This document shows positions 35,464 to 43,880 of a stretch of 64,000 bases of DNA, one piece after another (positions within the stretch are counted from its first letter, which is position 1; every line of letters begins with the position of its first letter). A program made the translations under genes and the position numbers. The notes beneath the pieces are model-generated. The model was not told the DNA's origin, did no database searches, and worked only from the letters and a program-made list of their open reading frames with translations. Source of the stretch: an uncultured Clostridia bacterium (GTDB lineage Bacteria; Bacillota; Clostridia; Oscillospirales; Acutalibacteraceae); contig CAMCHQ010000007.1 of assembly GCA_945874765.1 (NCBI GenBank), forward strand, positions 1 to 64,000, written 5' to 3'.

Positions 35464-35512
35464 TTAAGCGTTGGAGATTTTGATTATCTCCAACGCTTTG
35501 TTATTTTATTTG
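35464..35512. terminator. Bidirectional terminator between MATE and malic enzyme genes
   Basis: Perfect 13-bp stem AAGCGTTGGAGAT / ATCTCCAACGCTT (35466-35478, 35486-35498) flanked by A and T tracts. Confidence 0.9.
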
Positions 35513-35551
35513 ATTTTTATAACGCAGAGGCAAACATTGTCTCCCGCTTCG

Positions 35552-36724
35552 TCAAATTCTTGCTACGCCGTCATTTACAGCCGCATCTGCAACAGCCTTT
35601 GCAACGGTATCCTTAATTCTTTCATCAAATGCATAAGGGAGAATATAATCAACGCTGAGCTTATCGTCATCAACAAGAGAAGCGATAGCATATGCTGCGG
35701 CAATCTTCATATTCTCTGTAATCTGACTTGCCCTTACATCAAGTGCACCACGGAAAATGCCCGGAAATGCAACAACGTTATTAATCTGGTTAGGGAAGTC
35801 GGAACGGCCTGTACCTACAATCTTAGCGCCTGCGGCTTTAGCCTCATCGGGCATAATTTCAGGAGTAGGATTAGCCATAGCAAGAACGATAGGGTCTGCG
35901 TTCATAGTCTTAATCATTTCAGGAGTAAGAACGCCCGGAGCAGAAACACCGATAAAGATATCTGTACCCTTAACTGCGTCTGCAAGCGTACCCTTTGTCA
36001 TTTCTCTGTTAGTAACCTTAGCAATTGCTTCTTTAGAAGGGTTAAGTTTTTCTCTGCCCTCATAAATAGCGCCTGTTCTGTCACAAAGAATAACGTCACG
36101 AAGACCTAAAGTCATAAGAAGTTTTGCAATGGCAATACCTGCTGCACCCGAGCCGTTAATAACAGCCCTGCAATCAGAAAGCTTTTTACCGGTAAGCTTT
36201 GTTGCATTAATAAGCGCTGCCGATACAACAACTGCGGTGCCGTGCTGGTCATCGTGGAAAATAGGAATATCGCACTTAGCTTTAAGTTTTTCCTCAATTT
36301 CAAAGCAACGTGGAGCCGCAATATCCTCAAGGTTAATACCGCCGAATGAACCGCTGATATTATAAACAGTTTCAACAAATTCATCTACATCCTTAGTGCG
36401 AACGCAAAGCGGAAATGCGTCAACATCGCCGAATTCTTTAAAGAGAACGCATTTACCCTCCATAACCGGCATACCTGCCTCGGGACCGATATCGCCAAGA
36501 CCCAAAACTGCGGTACCGTCTGTAATAACGGCTACCATATTCCAACGTCTTGTAAGCTCCCAGCTCTTTTTATAATCATCTTTAATTGCAAGGCAAGGCT
36601 CTGCAACGCCCGGAGTATAGGCAAGTGAAAGAGAATCCTTATCATTTACCTTTGCCCTTGCGTTCACTTCGATTTTACCTTTCCATTCTCCGTGAAGCCT
36701 TAATGATTCCTTACGATAATCCAT
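35552..36724 (-). CDS. NAD(P)-dependent malic enzyme (oxaloacetate-decarboxylating)
   Basis: A 390-residue short-form malic enzyme converting malate to pyruvate and CO2 with reduction of NAD(P)+. VAYTPGVAEPC near the N terminus, AVLGLGDIGPEAGMPVMEGK, the metal-binding IFHDDQHGTA, and the nucleotide loop INGSGAAGIAI are all present. The ATG at 36724 is chosen over a GTG at 36736 because the GAGGTG ribosome site overlaps the latter. It follows a malate/lactate dehydrogenase-like gene by 34 bp, suggesting a joint role in C3/C4 metabolism. Confidence 0.94.
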   Translation of the reverse strand: MDYRKESLRLHGEWKGKIEVNARAKVNDKDSLSLAYTPGVAEPCLAIKDDYKKSWELTRRWNMVAVITDGTAVLGLGDIGPEAGMPVMEGKCVLFKEFGDVDAFPLCVRTKDVDEFVETVYNISGSFGGINLEDIAAPRCFEIEEKLKAKCDIPIFHDDQHGTAVVVSAALINATKLTGKKLSDCRAVINGSGAAGIAIAKLLMTLGLRDVILCDRTGAIYEGREKLNPSKEAIAKVTNREMTKGTLADAVKGTDIFIGVSAPGVLTPEMIKTMNADPIVLAMANPTPEIMPDEAKAAGAKIVGTGRSDFPNQINNVVAFPGIFRGALDVRASQITENMKIAAAYAIASLVDDDKLSVDYILPYAFDERIKDTVAKAVADAAVNDGVARI

Positions 36725-36758
36725 AGTTTGTGTCACCTCATAATTTAAACTTTATATA

Positions 36759-37868
36759 TTATTCCCAAGGGAACTTATATTGTGTAAGACCGAGCTCGTC
36801 ACGAACCTCGTTCATTTCCTTTTGAACAGACTCGTTGATAGGAACACCGCTGTCCTTTCTCTGCTGCCAAATATCATATTCCTTTTCACCGGCAGTGTAA
36901 ATTCTGTCACATCCCGGTGCCTTTGTTGAATTACGAACAGAACGGATAATTTCGCCTGCTTTCTTTCTCGTTTCCTCTTCGCCTACAAAATGACCTGTAT
37001 CAATAGCAATGAAGAAATGACCGAGATGATAAGGAACGAGATTTCCGTTTTCATCTTTGCCGTTGAGCGCCTTGCCGTAATTACCGTCCTGCAAAGCGGC
37101 AGAAAGAAGCTCAATAACCATAGCGTAACCATAGCCCTTGTATCCGCCGAGAGCCTCGCCGATACCGCCGAGAGTAGTAAGCGCAGCGTCGCCCGAACGA
37201 ATCTTTCTCAAAGCCTCGCCTGCGTCACCGCTGATTTCCTTACCGTCTCTGCCGATAATTGTACCCGGATGAACTTTCTCTCCGATTCTCTCATAATATT
37301 CGATTTTACCGTTTTGAGTAATAGAAGTTGCGCAGTCGATAACAAAATCAAACGGTTCATCTGTAGGAATACCGATAGTAAGCGGATTAGTACCGAACAT
37401 ACCGTCAACGCCGAAAGTAGGAGCAACAGACGGACGTGCATTAGTACCCGTAATACCGATACAGCCCTGCTTTGTTGCCATAGTTGCATAATAGCCTGCA
37501 ATACCGTAGTGGCAGGAATTACGAACGGCAACCATACCCATACCGTATTTCTTAGCCTTATCGATAGCCATTTGCATTGACTTGTAACCGATAACCTGAC
37601 CCATTCCGTCATGACCGTCAACTACTGCGGTACAAGGTGTTTCCTTAACAACCTCAAAATTAGTAATCGGGTTTTGAATACCTGCCTTAATTCTGTCAAG
37701 ATAAATAGGCTTAAAGCGGTTACAACCGTGGCTTTCAATACCTCTTCTGTCCGATTCAAGAAGAATATCGGTGCAGATTTCGGCATCTTCTCTCGGAATA
37801 CCGTAGCCTACAAAAGCATCTGTTACAAAATTAATCAATGTGTCCCAAGGACAAACAACTTTACCCAT
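36759..37868 (-). CDS. Malate/L-lactate (Ldh2/YlbC-type) dehydrogenase family oxidoreductase
   Basis: A 369-residue NAD(P)-dependent oxidoreductase of the type-2 malate/lactate dehydrogenase family, which also includes ureidoglycolate and sulfolactate dehydrogenases. Signatures: SDRRGIESHGCNRF, NSCHYGIAGYYA with the catalytic His, GTNPLTIGIPT, and GGYKGYGYAMVIELLS. The ATG at 37868 has AAGGAGAT 7 bp upstream. Placed between glycerol kinase and malic enzyme, malate or a related 2-hydroxy acid is the likeliest substrate, but this is inferred from context. Confidence 0.88.
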   Translation of the reverse strand: MGKVVCPWDTLINFVTDAFVGYGIPREDAEICTDILLESDRRGIESHGCNRFKPIYLDRIKAGIQNPITNFEVVKETPCTAVVDGHDGMGQVIGYKSMQMAIDKAKKYGMGMVAVRNSCHYGIAGYYATMATKQGCIGITGTNARPSVAPTFGVDGMFGTNPLTIGIPTDEPFDFVIDCATSITQNGKIEYYERIGEKVHPGTIIGRDGKEISGDAGEALRKIRSGDAALTTLGGIGEALGGYKGYGYAMVIELLSAALQDGNYGKALNGKDENGNLVPYHLGHFFIAIDTGHFVGEEETRKKAGEIIRSVRNSTKAPGCDRIYTAGEKEYDIWQQRKDSGVPINESVQKEMNEVRDELGLTQYKFPWE

Positions 37869-37913
37869 AATTTTATCTCCTTTTTTGATAAATATCAATA
37901 TATTTTATTATTT

Positions 37914-39422
37914 TTATCTTTCCCAATTGCGAGAGCGCTCAACAGCACGCTTCCAATCGGAATATTTTTGATTACGTTTTGAAATTTCCATTGACGGAAC
38001 AAAAATTCTGTCAACAGCTCTGTTAGCCTCGATTTCCTCAAGACTGTCCCAAACACCTGTAGCAAGACCGGCACAGTAAGCCGCACCGAGAGCCGTGGTT
38101 TCAACATTCTTAGGTCTGTTTACATTAACGCCTGTCATATCCGCCTGAATCTGCATCATAATATCGGAAACGGAAGCGCCGCCGTCAACTCTCAAATCCT
38201 TTAAAACTATGCCCGAATCGTTCATCATTGCTTCAAGCAAGTCTGTCATTTGATATGTTATACTTTCAAGAACGGCACGGCAAATATGCTTTTTATTAAC
38301 GCCACGTGTTAAGCCTACCATAACTCCCCTTGCATACATATCCCAATAAGGAGCACCCAAACCCGTAAACGCCGGAACGAAATAAAGACCGTTTGAATCC
38401 TCAACCTGCTCGGCATAAATATCACATTCACGTGCGGTTTTGATGAGCTCAACCTCGTCACGAAGCCATTTGATAATCGAACCTGCATTGAAAGCGGAGC
38501 CTTCAAGCGAATATGTAATCTCGTCTCCGATACCCCAAGCGATACCTGAAAGAAGATTTGACCTCGAATTAACACGCTTGTCGCCTGTGTTCATAAGAAG
38601 GAAGCAACCTGTGCCGTAAGTATTTTTGGCCTGCCCTGCCTTAAAGCAACCCTGACCGAAAAGCGCACCCGGCTGGTCGCCGATAGCACCTGCGATAGGC
38701 ACGTCTGCAATTTCCTCAATACCTGTTATATGCGCAAGTTTGCCGTATATGCAACTTGACGGTTTAACCTCGGGAAGCATACTCATAGGAATACCGAGTT
38801 TTTCGCAAAGATACGGGTCCCAGCAAAGCTTATTAATATCAAAAAGCATAGTTCTGCACGCATTTGAATAATCGGTTACGTGCACCTTGCCGTTAGTTAA
38901 ATTCCAAATAAGCCAAGTGTCAACCGTGCCGAAAAGAAGTTCTCCCCTTTCAGCCTTCTCTCTCGCACCGGGAACATTATCAAGAATCCACTTGATTTTT
39001 GTACCGCTGAAATAAGCGTCAATCAAAAGACCTGTCGTTTCCTTAACGTAATCGGACAAGCCCTCCGCTTTAAGTTCCTCACAAATAGGAGCGGTACGTC
39101 TGCATTGCCAAACAATCGCATTATAAACAGGCTTACCCGTTTCCTTTTCCCAAACAATTGTGGTTTCACGCTGATTTGTGATACCTATGCCGACTATATC
39201 CTTAGGGTCGACTTTTTCAAGCCTCAAACACGTCAGCATTGCACTTGTTTGCGAAAAAAGAATTTCCATAGGGTCGTGCTCAACCCATCCGTTTTCGGGA
39301 TAATGCTGTGCAAATTCGTTTTGCGCTTTGGCAACAATTTCTCCTTTTTTATTAAAAATAATTGCCCTTGAAGAAGTAGTACCTTGGTCAAGAGCCATAA
39401 TGTATTTTTCTTTTTCTGCCAT
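37914..39422 (-). CDS. glpK: Glycerol kinase
   Basis: A 502-residue FGGY kinase that phosphorylates glycerol with ATP. The opening [46 protein letters not shown], the substrate loop, [13 protein letters not shown] and the late [13 protein letters not shown] are all standard. The ATG at 39422 follows GAGAGGTG; a frame extending to 39440 lacks a site. It heads glpK-Ldh-malic enzyme from a strong TTGACA promoter. No glpF or glpD lies next to it. Confidence 0.96.
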   Translation of the reverse strand: MAEKEKYIMALDQGTTSSRAIIFNKKGEIVAKAQNEFAQHYPENGWVEHDPMEILFSQTSAMLTCLRLEKVDPKDIVGIGITNQRETTIVWEKETGKPVYNAIVWQCRRTAPICEELKAEGLSDYVKETTGLLIDAYFSGTKIKWILDNVPGAREKAERGELLFGTVDTWLIWNLTNGKVHVTDYSNACRTMLFDINKLCWDPYLCEKLGIPMSMLPEVKPSSCIYGKLAHITGIEEIADVPIAGAIGDQPGALFGQGCFKAGQAKNTYGTGCFLLMNTGDKRVNSRSNLLSGIAWGIGDEITYSLEGSAFNAGSIIKWLRDEVELIKTARECDIYAEQVEDSNGLYFVPAFTGLGAPYWDMYARGVMVGLTRGVNKKHICRAVLESITYQMTDLLEAMMNDSGIVLKDLRVDGGASVSDIMMQIQADMTGVNVNRPKNVETTALGAAYCAGLATGVWDSLEEIEANRAVDRIFVPSMEISKRNQKYSDWKRAVERSRNWER

Positions 39423-39464
39423 AAGTGTTGCACCTCTCAAATTGGTTATAAAACGCCTATGGTT

Positions 39465-39493
39465 ATTTTACCGCTTTTAAAAGTTATTGTCAA
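39465..39493 (-). promoter_or_regulatory. Strong promoter for the glpK operon
   Basis: Minus strand TTGACA, 17 bp, TAAAAT (39488-39493, 39465-39470), about 40 bp upstream of the glpK ATG. Confidence 0.75.
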
Positions 39494-39573
39494 TATATAT
39501 AAAAATTATAGACATAGTTTTTAGACTTTTGTAACATTTTGTTTAATTAGTAAATTTTTATTTCGGAATATAG

Positions 39574-39615
39574 AAAAAACAGCCATAATCCGTCTATTAA
39601 AACGAATTATGACTG
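39574..39615 (-). terminator. Terminator after acpP
   Basis: Minus strand stem CAGTCATAATTCGT / ACGGATTATGGCTG (plus arms 39602-39615 and 39580-39593) followed by six T. Confidence 0.82.
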
Positions 39616-39630
39616 CAATAAAAATAAACG

Positions 39631-39858
39631 TCAAATATTGTTTTCGATGAAATTAAGCATATCGCCCACAGTTTCGATTTTTTCAATAATTTCATCAGGC
39701 ACTTCAAGCTTAAATTCATCTTCGACAGACATTACAATATCAATAGCGTCAAGACTGTCGGCACCGAGATCCTCGATAAGAAGACTGTCCTTTGTGATTG
39801 AATCGGCGTCAACATCAAGCTGTTCTGCCAAGATTTCCTTTAATTTTTCAAATACCAT
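39631..39858 (-). CDS. acpP: Acyl carrier protein
   Basis: A 75-residue acidic four-helix carrier for fatty acid synthesis. The phosphopantetheine serine is in DLGADSLDAIDIVM (about residue 36), and the acidic helix II and C-terminal VGDMLNFIE are typical. The ATG at 39858 is used; the GTG four codons earlier overlaps the GAGGTG ribosome site. It stands alone between its own promoter and terminator, not in a fab cluster, which may mean a second copy exists elsewhere. Confidence 0.93.
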   Translation of the reverse strand: MVFEKLKEILAEQLDVDADSITKDSLLIEDLGADSLDAIDIVMSVEDEFKLEVPDEIIEKIETVGDMLNFIENNI

Positions 39859-39911
39859 AATTATGTTCACCTCAAAAAATGTTGTTTAAATTAATTCATT
39901 ATGTTATTATC

Positions 39912-39940
39912 ATATTATAAAATTATTTTTGACTTGTCAA
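39912..39940 (-). promoter_or_regulatory. Strong promoter for acpP
   Basis: Minus strand TTGACA, 17 bp, TAATAT (39935-39940, 39912-39917). Confidence 0.7.
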
Positions 39941-39977
39941 TAACTATTTTAAACTATTTTCAAAGAGGCGAATATTA

Positions 39978-40811
39978 ATGAATAATTTTTGTTTAATCGG
40001 CTACCCTTTGGGTCATTCTATGTCACCCGTTATCCACAGGGAACTTTTTAAAATCAAAAAAATCGACGCAAATTACAATCTCAACGAGATTGCACCGGAA
40101 AACTTAAAAGATAAATACATTGAGCTTAAAAAGCTTGACGGCTTCAACGTTACAATTCCGCATAAAACAGGCATTATCCCGATGCTCGACGGTTTATCGC
40201 AAAGAGCAGAGCTTTTCGGCGCAGTAAATACCGTTAAAATCGAAAACGGCAAAGCAACCGGTCACAATACAGACTGCTTCGGCTTTCTTCGTGCGCTTGA
40301 AATGGCAAAAATTAAACTCGGCGGAAAGGTACTTTTATGCGGAAGCGGCGGTGTTGCAAGAATGTTTGCGTTTGAAAGCATACTTGCCGGCGCAGATTTA
40401 ACAATTGCCGTAAGAAGCGACGACATTCCTGCCGCAAATCTCATTAAATCGGAAATAAAGAACAAGCTGCTTGATAAAGACGCAAAAGTAATTACGCTTG
40501 ACGAGGTTGAGGGTGAATTTGATTTACTCATAAACGGCACCCCTGTCGGTATGTTTCCTAAAGTTGACGCAAGCGTTTTGCCTAAGGAAAAAGTGCAAAA
40601 ATGCAAGGCTGTTTTTGACGCTGTTTACAATCCGCAGGAAACCTTGATTTTAAAATATGCGAAAGAGGCGGGAATTAAATATTCAAACGGACTTCCTATG
40701 CTTGTTTGGCAGGCTGCCGTTGCGCAGGAAATTTGGTTTGACACCGAATTCACTATGGACGATATTAAAAAGGTTTTAAAAATAACACAAGAGGAAATGG
40801 AAAAGATATGA
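39978..40811 (+). CDS. aroE: Shikimate dehydrogenase (NADP+)
   Basis: A 277-residue enzyme reducing 3-dehydroshikimate to shikimate in aromatic amino acid synthesis. IGYPLGHSMSPVIH binds shikimate, NVTIPHKTG carries the catalytic Lys, NTDCFGFLRAL the catalytic Asp, and the NADP loop is LLCGSGGVARMF. AAGAGGCG ribosome site. It overlaps aroK by four bases (ATGA), so the two are co-translated. Confidence 0.96.
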   Translation: MNNFCLIGYPLGHSMSPVIHRELFKIKKIDANYNLNEIAPENLKDKYIELKKLDGFNVTIPHKTGIIPMLDGLSQRAELFGAVNTVKIENGKATGHNTDCFGFLRALEMAKIKLGGKVLLCGSGGVARMFAFESILAGADLTIAVRSDDIPAANLIKSEIKNKLLDKDAKVITLDEVEGEFDLLINGTPVGMFPKVDASVLPKEKVQKCKAVFDAVYNPQETLILKYAKEAGIKYSNGLPMLVWQAAVAQEIWFDTEFTMDDIKKVLKITQEEMEKI

Positions 40812-41296
40812 ATATAATTTTATGCGGTTTTATGGGTTCGGGCAAAACAACAATCGGTCACGAGCTTGCGAAAATGACAGGCAGAAAATTTGTTGATACA
40901 GACGATATGGTTGAAAGCGAACAAGGCACTCAAATAAAAAATATTTTTGCCGAATACGGCGAGGATTTTTTCAGAGAGCTTGAATATCAAGCTTGCAAAA
41001 AAGTTGCTTCTATGCAAAACTGCGTTGTATCAACGGGCGGCGGCGCCATGACATATCAGAGAAACGTCGACGCAGTTAAAAATTCGGGCAAAATAATATT
41101 CCTTGATGTTGATTTTGACGTTATTTGCGAGAGAATAGGCGACACGTCAACACGTCCTCTTTTTCAAGATAAAGAAAAGGCAAAAGCGCTTTATGACGAG
41201 AGAAAATCAAAATATCTTGACTGCGCAGACATTGTAGTTGACGGCAACAAAAGTGTAAAAATCGTAGCAAGTGAAATAGCAAAAATGTTTAAATAA
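40808..41296 (+). CDS. aroK: Shikimate kinase
   Basis: A 162-residue P-loop kinase phosphorylating shikimate at O3. Walker A GFMGSGKTTIG at residues 7-17, the shikimate-binding DTDDMVES, the FRELEYQ segment, VSTGGGAMT (Walker B region) and the lid arginine in TSTRPLF are intact. Second gene of aroE-aroK, overlapping aroE by four bases. No terminator seen before the next promoter. Confidence 0.96.
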   Translation: MNIILCGFMGSGKTTIGHELAKMTGRKFVDTDDMVESEQGTQIKNIFAEYGEDFFRELEYQACKKVASMQNCVVSTGGGAMTYQRNVDAVKNSGKIIFLDVDFDVICERIGDTSTRPLFQDKEKAKALYDERKSKYLDCADIVVDGNKSVKIVASEIAKMFK

Positions 41297-41317
41297 ATCA
41301 TATTAACATTATTTTTG

Positions 41318-41346
41318 TTGAAAAATGAAACATATTGTGATATAAT
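41318..41346 (+). promoter_or_regulatory. Promoter for the ABC-2 permease gene
   Basis: TTGAAA (41318-41323), 17 bp, TATAAT (41341-41346), about 40 bp upstream of the ATG. Confidence 0.7.
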
Positions 41347-41386
41347 TCTAAAACGTTAGATATCATAATAAATATGAGGTGCTTAT

Positions 41387-42223
41387 ATGAGTACAAGTAA
41401 TAAAGAGCTTGACCGTAATGTTAAGACCTTTAAAAAATATAAAAATCTTTTAAAGGAACTTACCGCTAAAAACGTTAAGCTTAAATACAGAAATTCATGG
41501 CTCGGTATTCTTTGGAGCTTTATTCAACCGCTTTTGCAAATGATTGTTCTTTCAGTTGTATTCGGCGGTATCTTCGGTAAGTCGAACAAGCACGTAATCT
41601 GCTTCCCTGTTTATCTTTTCACAGGCCGACTTTTATTCAGCTTTTTCACTTCGTCAACAAAGCAGGCTATGACTTCGTTTAGGCGAAATGCAAGCATTAT
41701 TAAAAAGGTATATGTTCCTAAATATATGTATCCGCTTTCGTCGATTTTTTCAAACTTCGTTACGTTTGCGATATCGCTTCTCTGCCTTATCTGCGTATGG
41801 ATATTCTTTAAGCTGACAGGTATAAGCGGCGGTTCAAATCTTCATATCACTCCTTATGTGTTTATGGCGGTTGTACCTATGTTCCTTTTGCTTATCTTCT
41901 GCACAGGCGTAGGACTTATCCTTTCCGTTATCGGCGTATATTTCAGAGATGTTGAATATATTTGGGACGTTCTTACTCAGCTTCTTTTCTATATGGTTCC
42001 TATCGTATATCCTTTCCAGAGAATCACGGGACATTGGACAAGAATGCTTATCAAGATTAATCCGCTTTATTCAATGATTGAAATGTTCAGGCAAAGCGTT
42101 CTTTACGGCTATATGCTCAGCCCTAAGCTTCTTGCTTATGCAACCGTTGTATCGTTTGCAACGCTTGCAGTCGGAATGTGGATATTTAATAAGAAGAGCG
42201 ATGACATTGTCTTTCATCTTTAA
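41387..42223 (+). CDS. ABC-2 type polysaccharide/polyol-phosphate export permease (TagG/KpsM-like)
   Basis: A 278-residue six-helix permease. The N-terminal VKLKYRNSWLGILWSFIQPLL amphipathic region, the LFTGRLLFSFFTSS segment, the VYFRDVEYIWDVLTQLLFY motif and the YPFQRITGH-xx-NPLYSMIEMFR end are typical of ABC-2 permeases that export lipid-linked teichoic acid or polysaccharide. Such permeases need a TagH/KpsT-type ATPase, normally the next gene, but the next gene here is convergent and unrelated. Either the ATPase is encoded elsewhere or the locus has been rearranged. Confidence 0.9.
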   Translation: MSTSNKELDRNVKTFKKYKNLLKELTAKNVKLKYRNSWLGILWSFIQPLLQMIVLSVVFGGIFGKSNKHVICFPVYLFTGRLLFSFFTSSTKQAMTSFRRNASIIKKVYVPKYMYPLSSIFSNFVTFAISLLCLICVWIFFKLTGISGGSNLHITPYVFMAVVPMFLLLIFCTGVGLILSVIGVYFRDVEYIWDVLTQLLFYMVPIVYPFQRITGHWTRMLIKINPLYSMIEMFRQSVLYGYMLSPKLLAYATVVSFATLAVGMWIFNKKSDDIVFHL

Positions 42224-42241
42224 TATTAAAATTGATAAATT

Positions 42242-42275
42242 AAAGGCACGAGAAATTCTCGTGCCTTTGTTTTTT
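42242..42275 (+). terminator. Terminator after the ABC-2 permease gene
   Basis: Stem AAAGGCACGAG / CTCGTGCCTTT (42242-42252, 42258-42268) followed by a T tract; symmetric enough to serve the convergent gene too. Confidence 0.9.
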
Positions 42276-42714
42276 ATTCCTCTGCGTCTTGCTTAACAGT
42301 CAATAAGCAGGAAATTTCAATAATTGAAATTAAAATATAGATAATCATACAAACGATAAGCCATATTTTATCTGCCGCAATATCGGCTCTGATTGCATTA
42401 ACAATCCCCAAAATCGCAACTATCACGCTCGGGATTAAAAACAGCGGCGAAAAGTTTTCCAATATTTCAATCGGGGAATAAGGAATATCGGTAACAAGAT
42501 AAGTAAGTATCACCGTGATAAGCACCATTATTAAAACAAGCGTCATAAAATTAACCATCATAATTTGATTGACCGAAAGCGGTGCACTGATAGGAATAAT
42601 AGACGTTATATCCTTGCCCAAAAGAATTTTAAACTGCGATACAAAGCCTGCAAGCAAATTTAAAATATTTAATATCCACAGAAAAATTATTGCGCCTTTT
42701 TTACCTGTTGTCAT
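42274..42714 (-). CDS. Small four-helix membrane protein of unknown function
   Basis: A 146-residue protein with four strongly hydrophobic segments: IIFLWILNILNLLAGFV (about 8-25), MMVNFMTLVLIMVLITVILTYL, LFLIPSVIVAILGIVNAI, and IWLIVCMIIYILISIIEIS. Loops are short and acidic residues few until the C terminus. It overlaps the end of hisC by 14 bases, so it is co-expressed with histidine biosynthesis or simply a passenger. No family recognised. Confidence 0.65.
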   Translation of the reverse strand: MTTGKKGAIIFLWILNILNLLAGFVSQFKILLGKDITSIIPISAPLSVNQIMMVNFMTLVLIMVLITVILTYLVTDIPYSPIEILENFSPLFLIPSVIVAILGIVNAIRADIAADKIWLIVCMIIYILISIIEISCLLTVKQDAEE

Positions 42715-43771
42715 TTAAAATAAACTCCTTAGTTTTTTCAAGAAAAATATCCATTTCCTCGTTTGTGCCGATTGTAATTCTGACATAATTTTCAATTCTC
42801 GGCAAAGAGAAATAACGGATAAACACCTTTTGCGTTTTAAGATATTCAAAAAGTGATTTCATATTATGCTCATTATGCGTTGCAAAAATAAAGTTTGTTT
42901 GAGAGTCGAGAACGTCAAATCCGAGCTTTTTAAGTTCAAGCGTAACCCTTTCCCTCGTTTTAATAACCTTTTGGCAAGTTGATTTAAAATATTCGTCATC
43001 TTCGATACTTGCCGCACCCATTTCAATTGAAAGAGAATCGACCGTATAAGAATTATACGAATTTTTGACAGCCTCCATAACGTCAATAAGCGCCTTACTG
43101 CCTATTGCAAAACCGATACGAAGCCCTGCAAGCGAACGTGACTTTGAAAAAGTACCCGTTACAAGCAAATTTTCATACTTATTAATAAGAGGAATACTTG
43201 AAGTGCCGCCGAAATCGACATATGCCTCATCAATAATCACAACGCTGTCCTGATTATAATTAAGTATTTTTTCCACGAAATCGAGACCCTCACCGAGAGA
43301 GGTAGGCGCATTGGGATTAGGGATAACTACGCCGCCGTTTTGCTCCTTATAATCCTCGGGATTAATCCTGAAATCGTCACCGACAGGATAATTTTTATAT
43401 TCAATGCCGAAAAGCGAGCACCAAACGGGATAAAAGCTGTATGTCAAGTCGGGATAGACAATCGGTTTGTCACTGTTAAAAAACGACTGAAATGCCACCG
43501 CAAGCACATCGTCTGAGCCGTTGCCGACAAATACGTTAGACACGTCAACCTTGTAGTATTTTGCAATTGCCTCTTTGAGCCTTGTTGAATTTGCATTTGG
43601 ATAAAAGCGCAAATTATTTGTATCAAAGTTTTTTAATACCTCAACCGCTTTCGGTGACGGCGGATAAGGATTTTCATTTGCGTTGATTTTAACTATATCC
43701 CTATCCTTACTCTGCTCACCCGGAACATAAGGCTCAATATTTCTTAAATTTTTTGTCCACTCTCTGCTCAT
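42701..43771 (-). CDS. hisC: Histidinol-phosphate aminotransferase
   Basis: A 356-residue fold-type I PLP enzyme. ANENPYPPSP near the N terminus, VGNGSDDVLA (about residue 81), the VIIDEAYVDFGG Asp/Tyr pocket, and the PLP lysine in GTFSKSRSLAGLRIG are intact, with a final YVRITIGTNEEMD carboxylate-binding arginine. It catalyses the imidazole-acetol phosphate step of histidine synthesis, and homologs also transaminate aromatic acids. No other his gene is near. GAGGTAAA ribosome site. Confidence 0.93.
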   Translation of the reverse strand: MSREWTKNLRNIEPYVPGEQSKDRDIVKINANENPYPPSPKAVEVLKNFDTNNLRFYPNANSTRLKEAIAKYYKVDVSNVFVGNGSDDVLAVAFQSFFNSDKPIVYPDLTYSFYPVWCSLFGIEYKNYPVGDDFRINPEDYKEQNGGVVIPNPNAPTSLGEGLDFVEKILNYNQDSVVIIDEAYVDFGGTSSIPLINKYENLLVTGTFSKSRSLAGLRIGFAIGSKALIDVMEAVKNSYNSYTVDSLSIEMGAASIEDDEYFKSTCQKVIKTRERVTLELKKLGFDVLDSQTNFIFATHNEHNMKSLFEYLKTQKVFIRYFSLPRIENYVRITIGTNEEMDIFLEKTKEFILNDNR

Positions 43772-43835
43772 ATATTTACCTCACAAAGATTCAGTTTGTA
43801 ACACGTCTATTTTAGCGCATTCGCTCTGAAAAGGC

Positions 43836-43876
43836 AATAAAAAATAAGCGGTACGCAAAAAAATCACATACCGCTT
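43836..43876 (-). terminator. Terminator after the GH25 pair
   Basis: Minus strand stem AAGCGGTA / TACCGCTT (plus 43846-43853, 43869-43876) followed by a T-rich tract. Confidence 0.7.
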
Positions 43877-43880
43877 AAAA

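Noticed and set aside
36990-37580. 196-codon plus-strand frame opposite the Ldh2-type gene
   Set aside because: Antisense shadow; the minus-strand gene has full family motifs.
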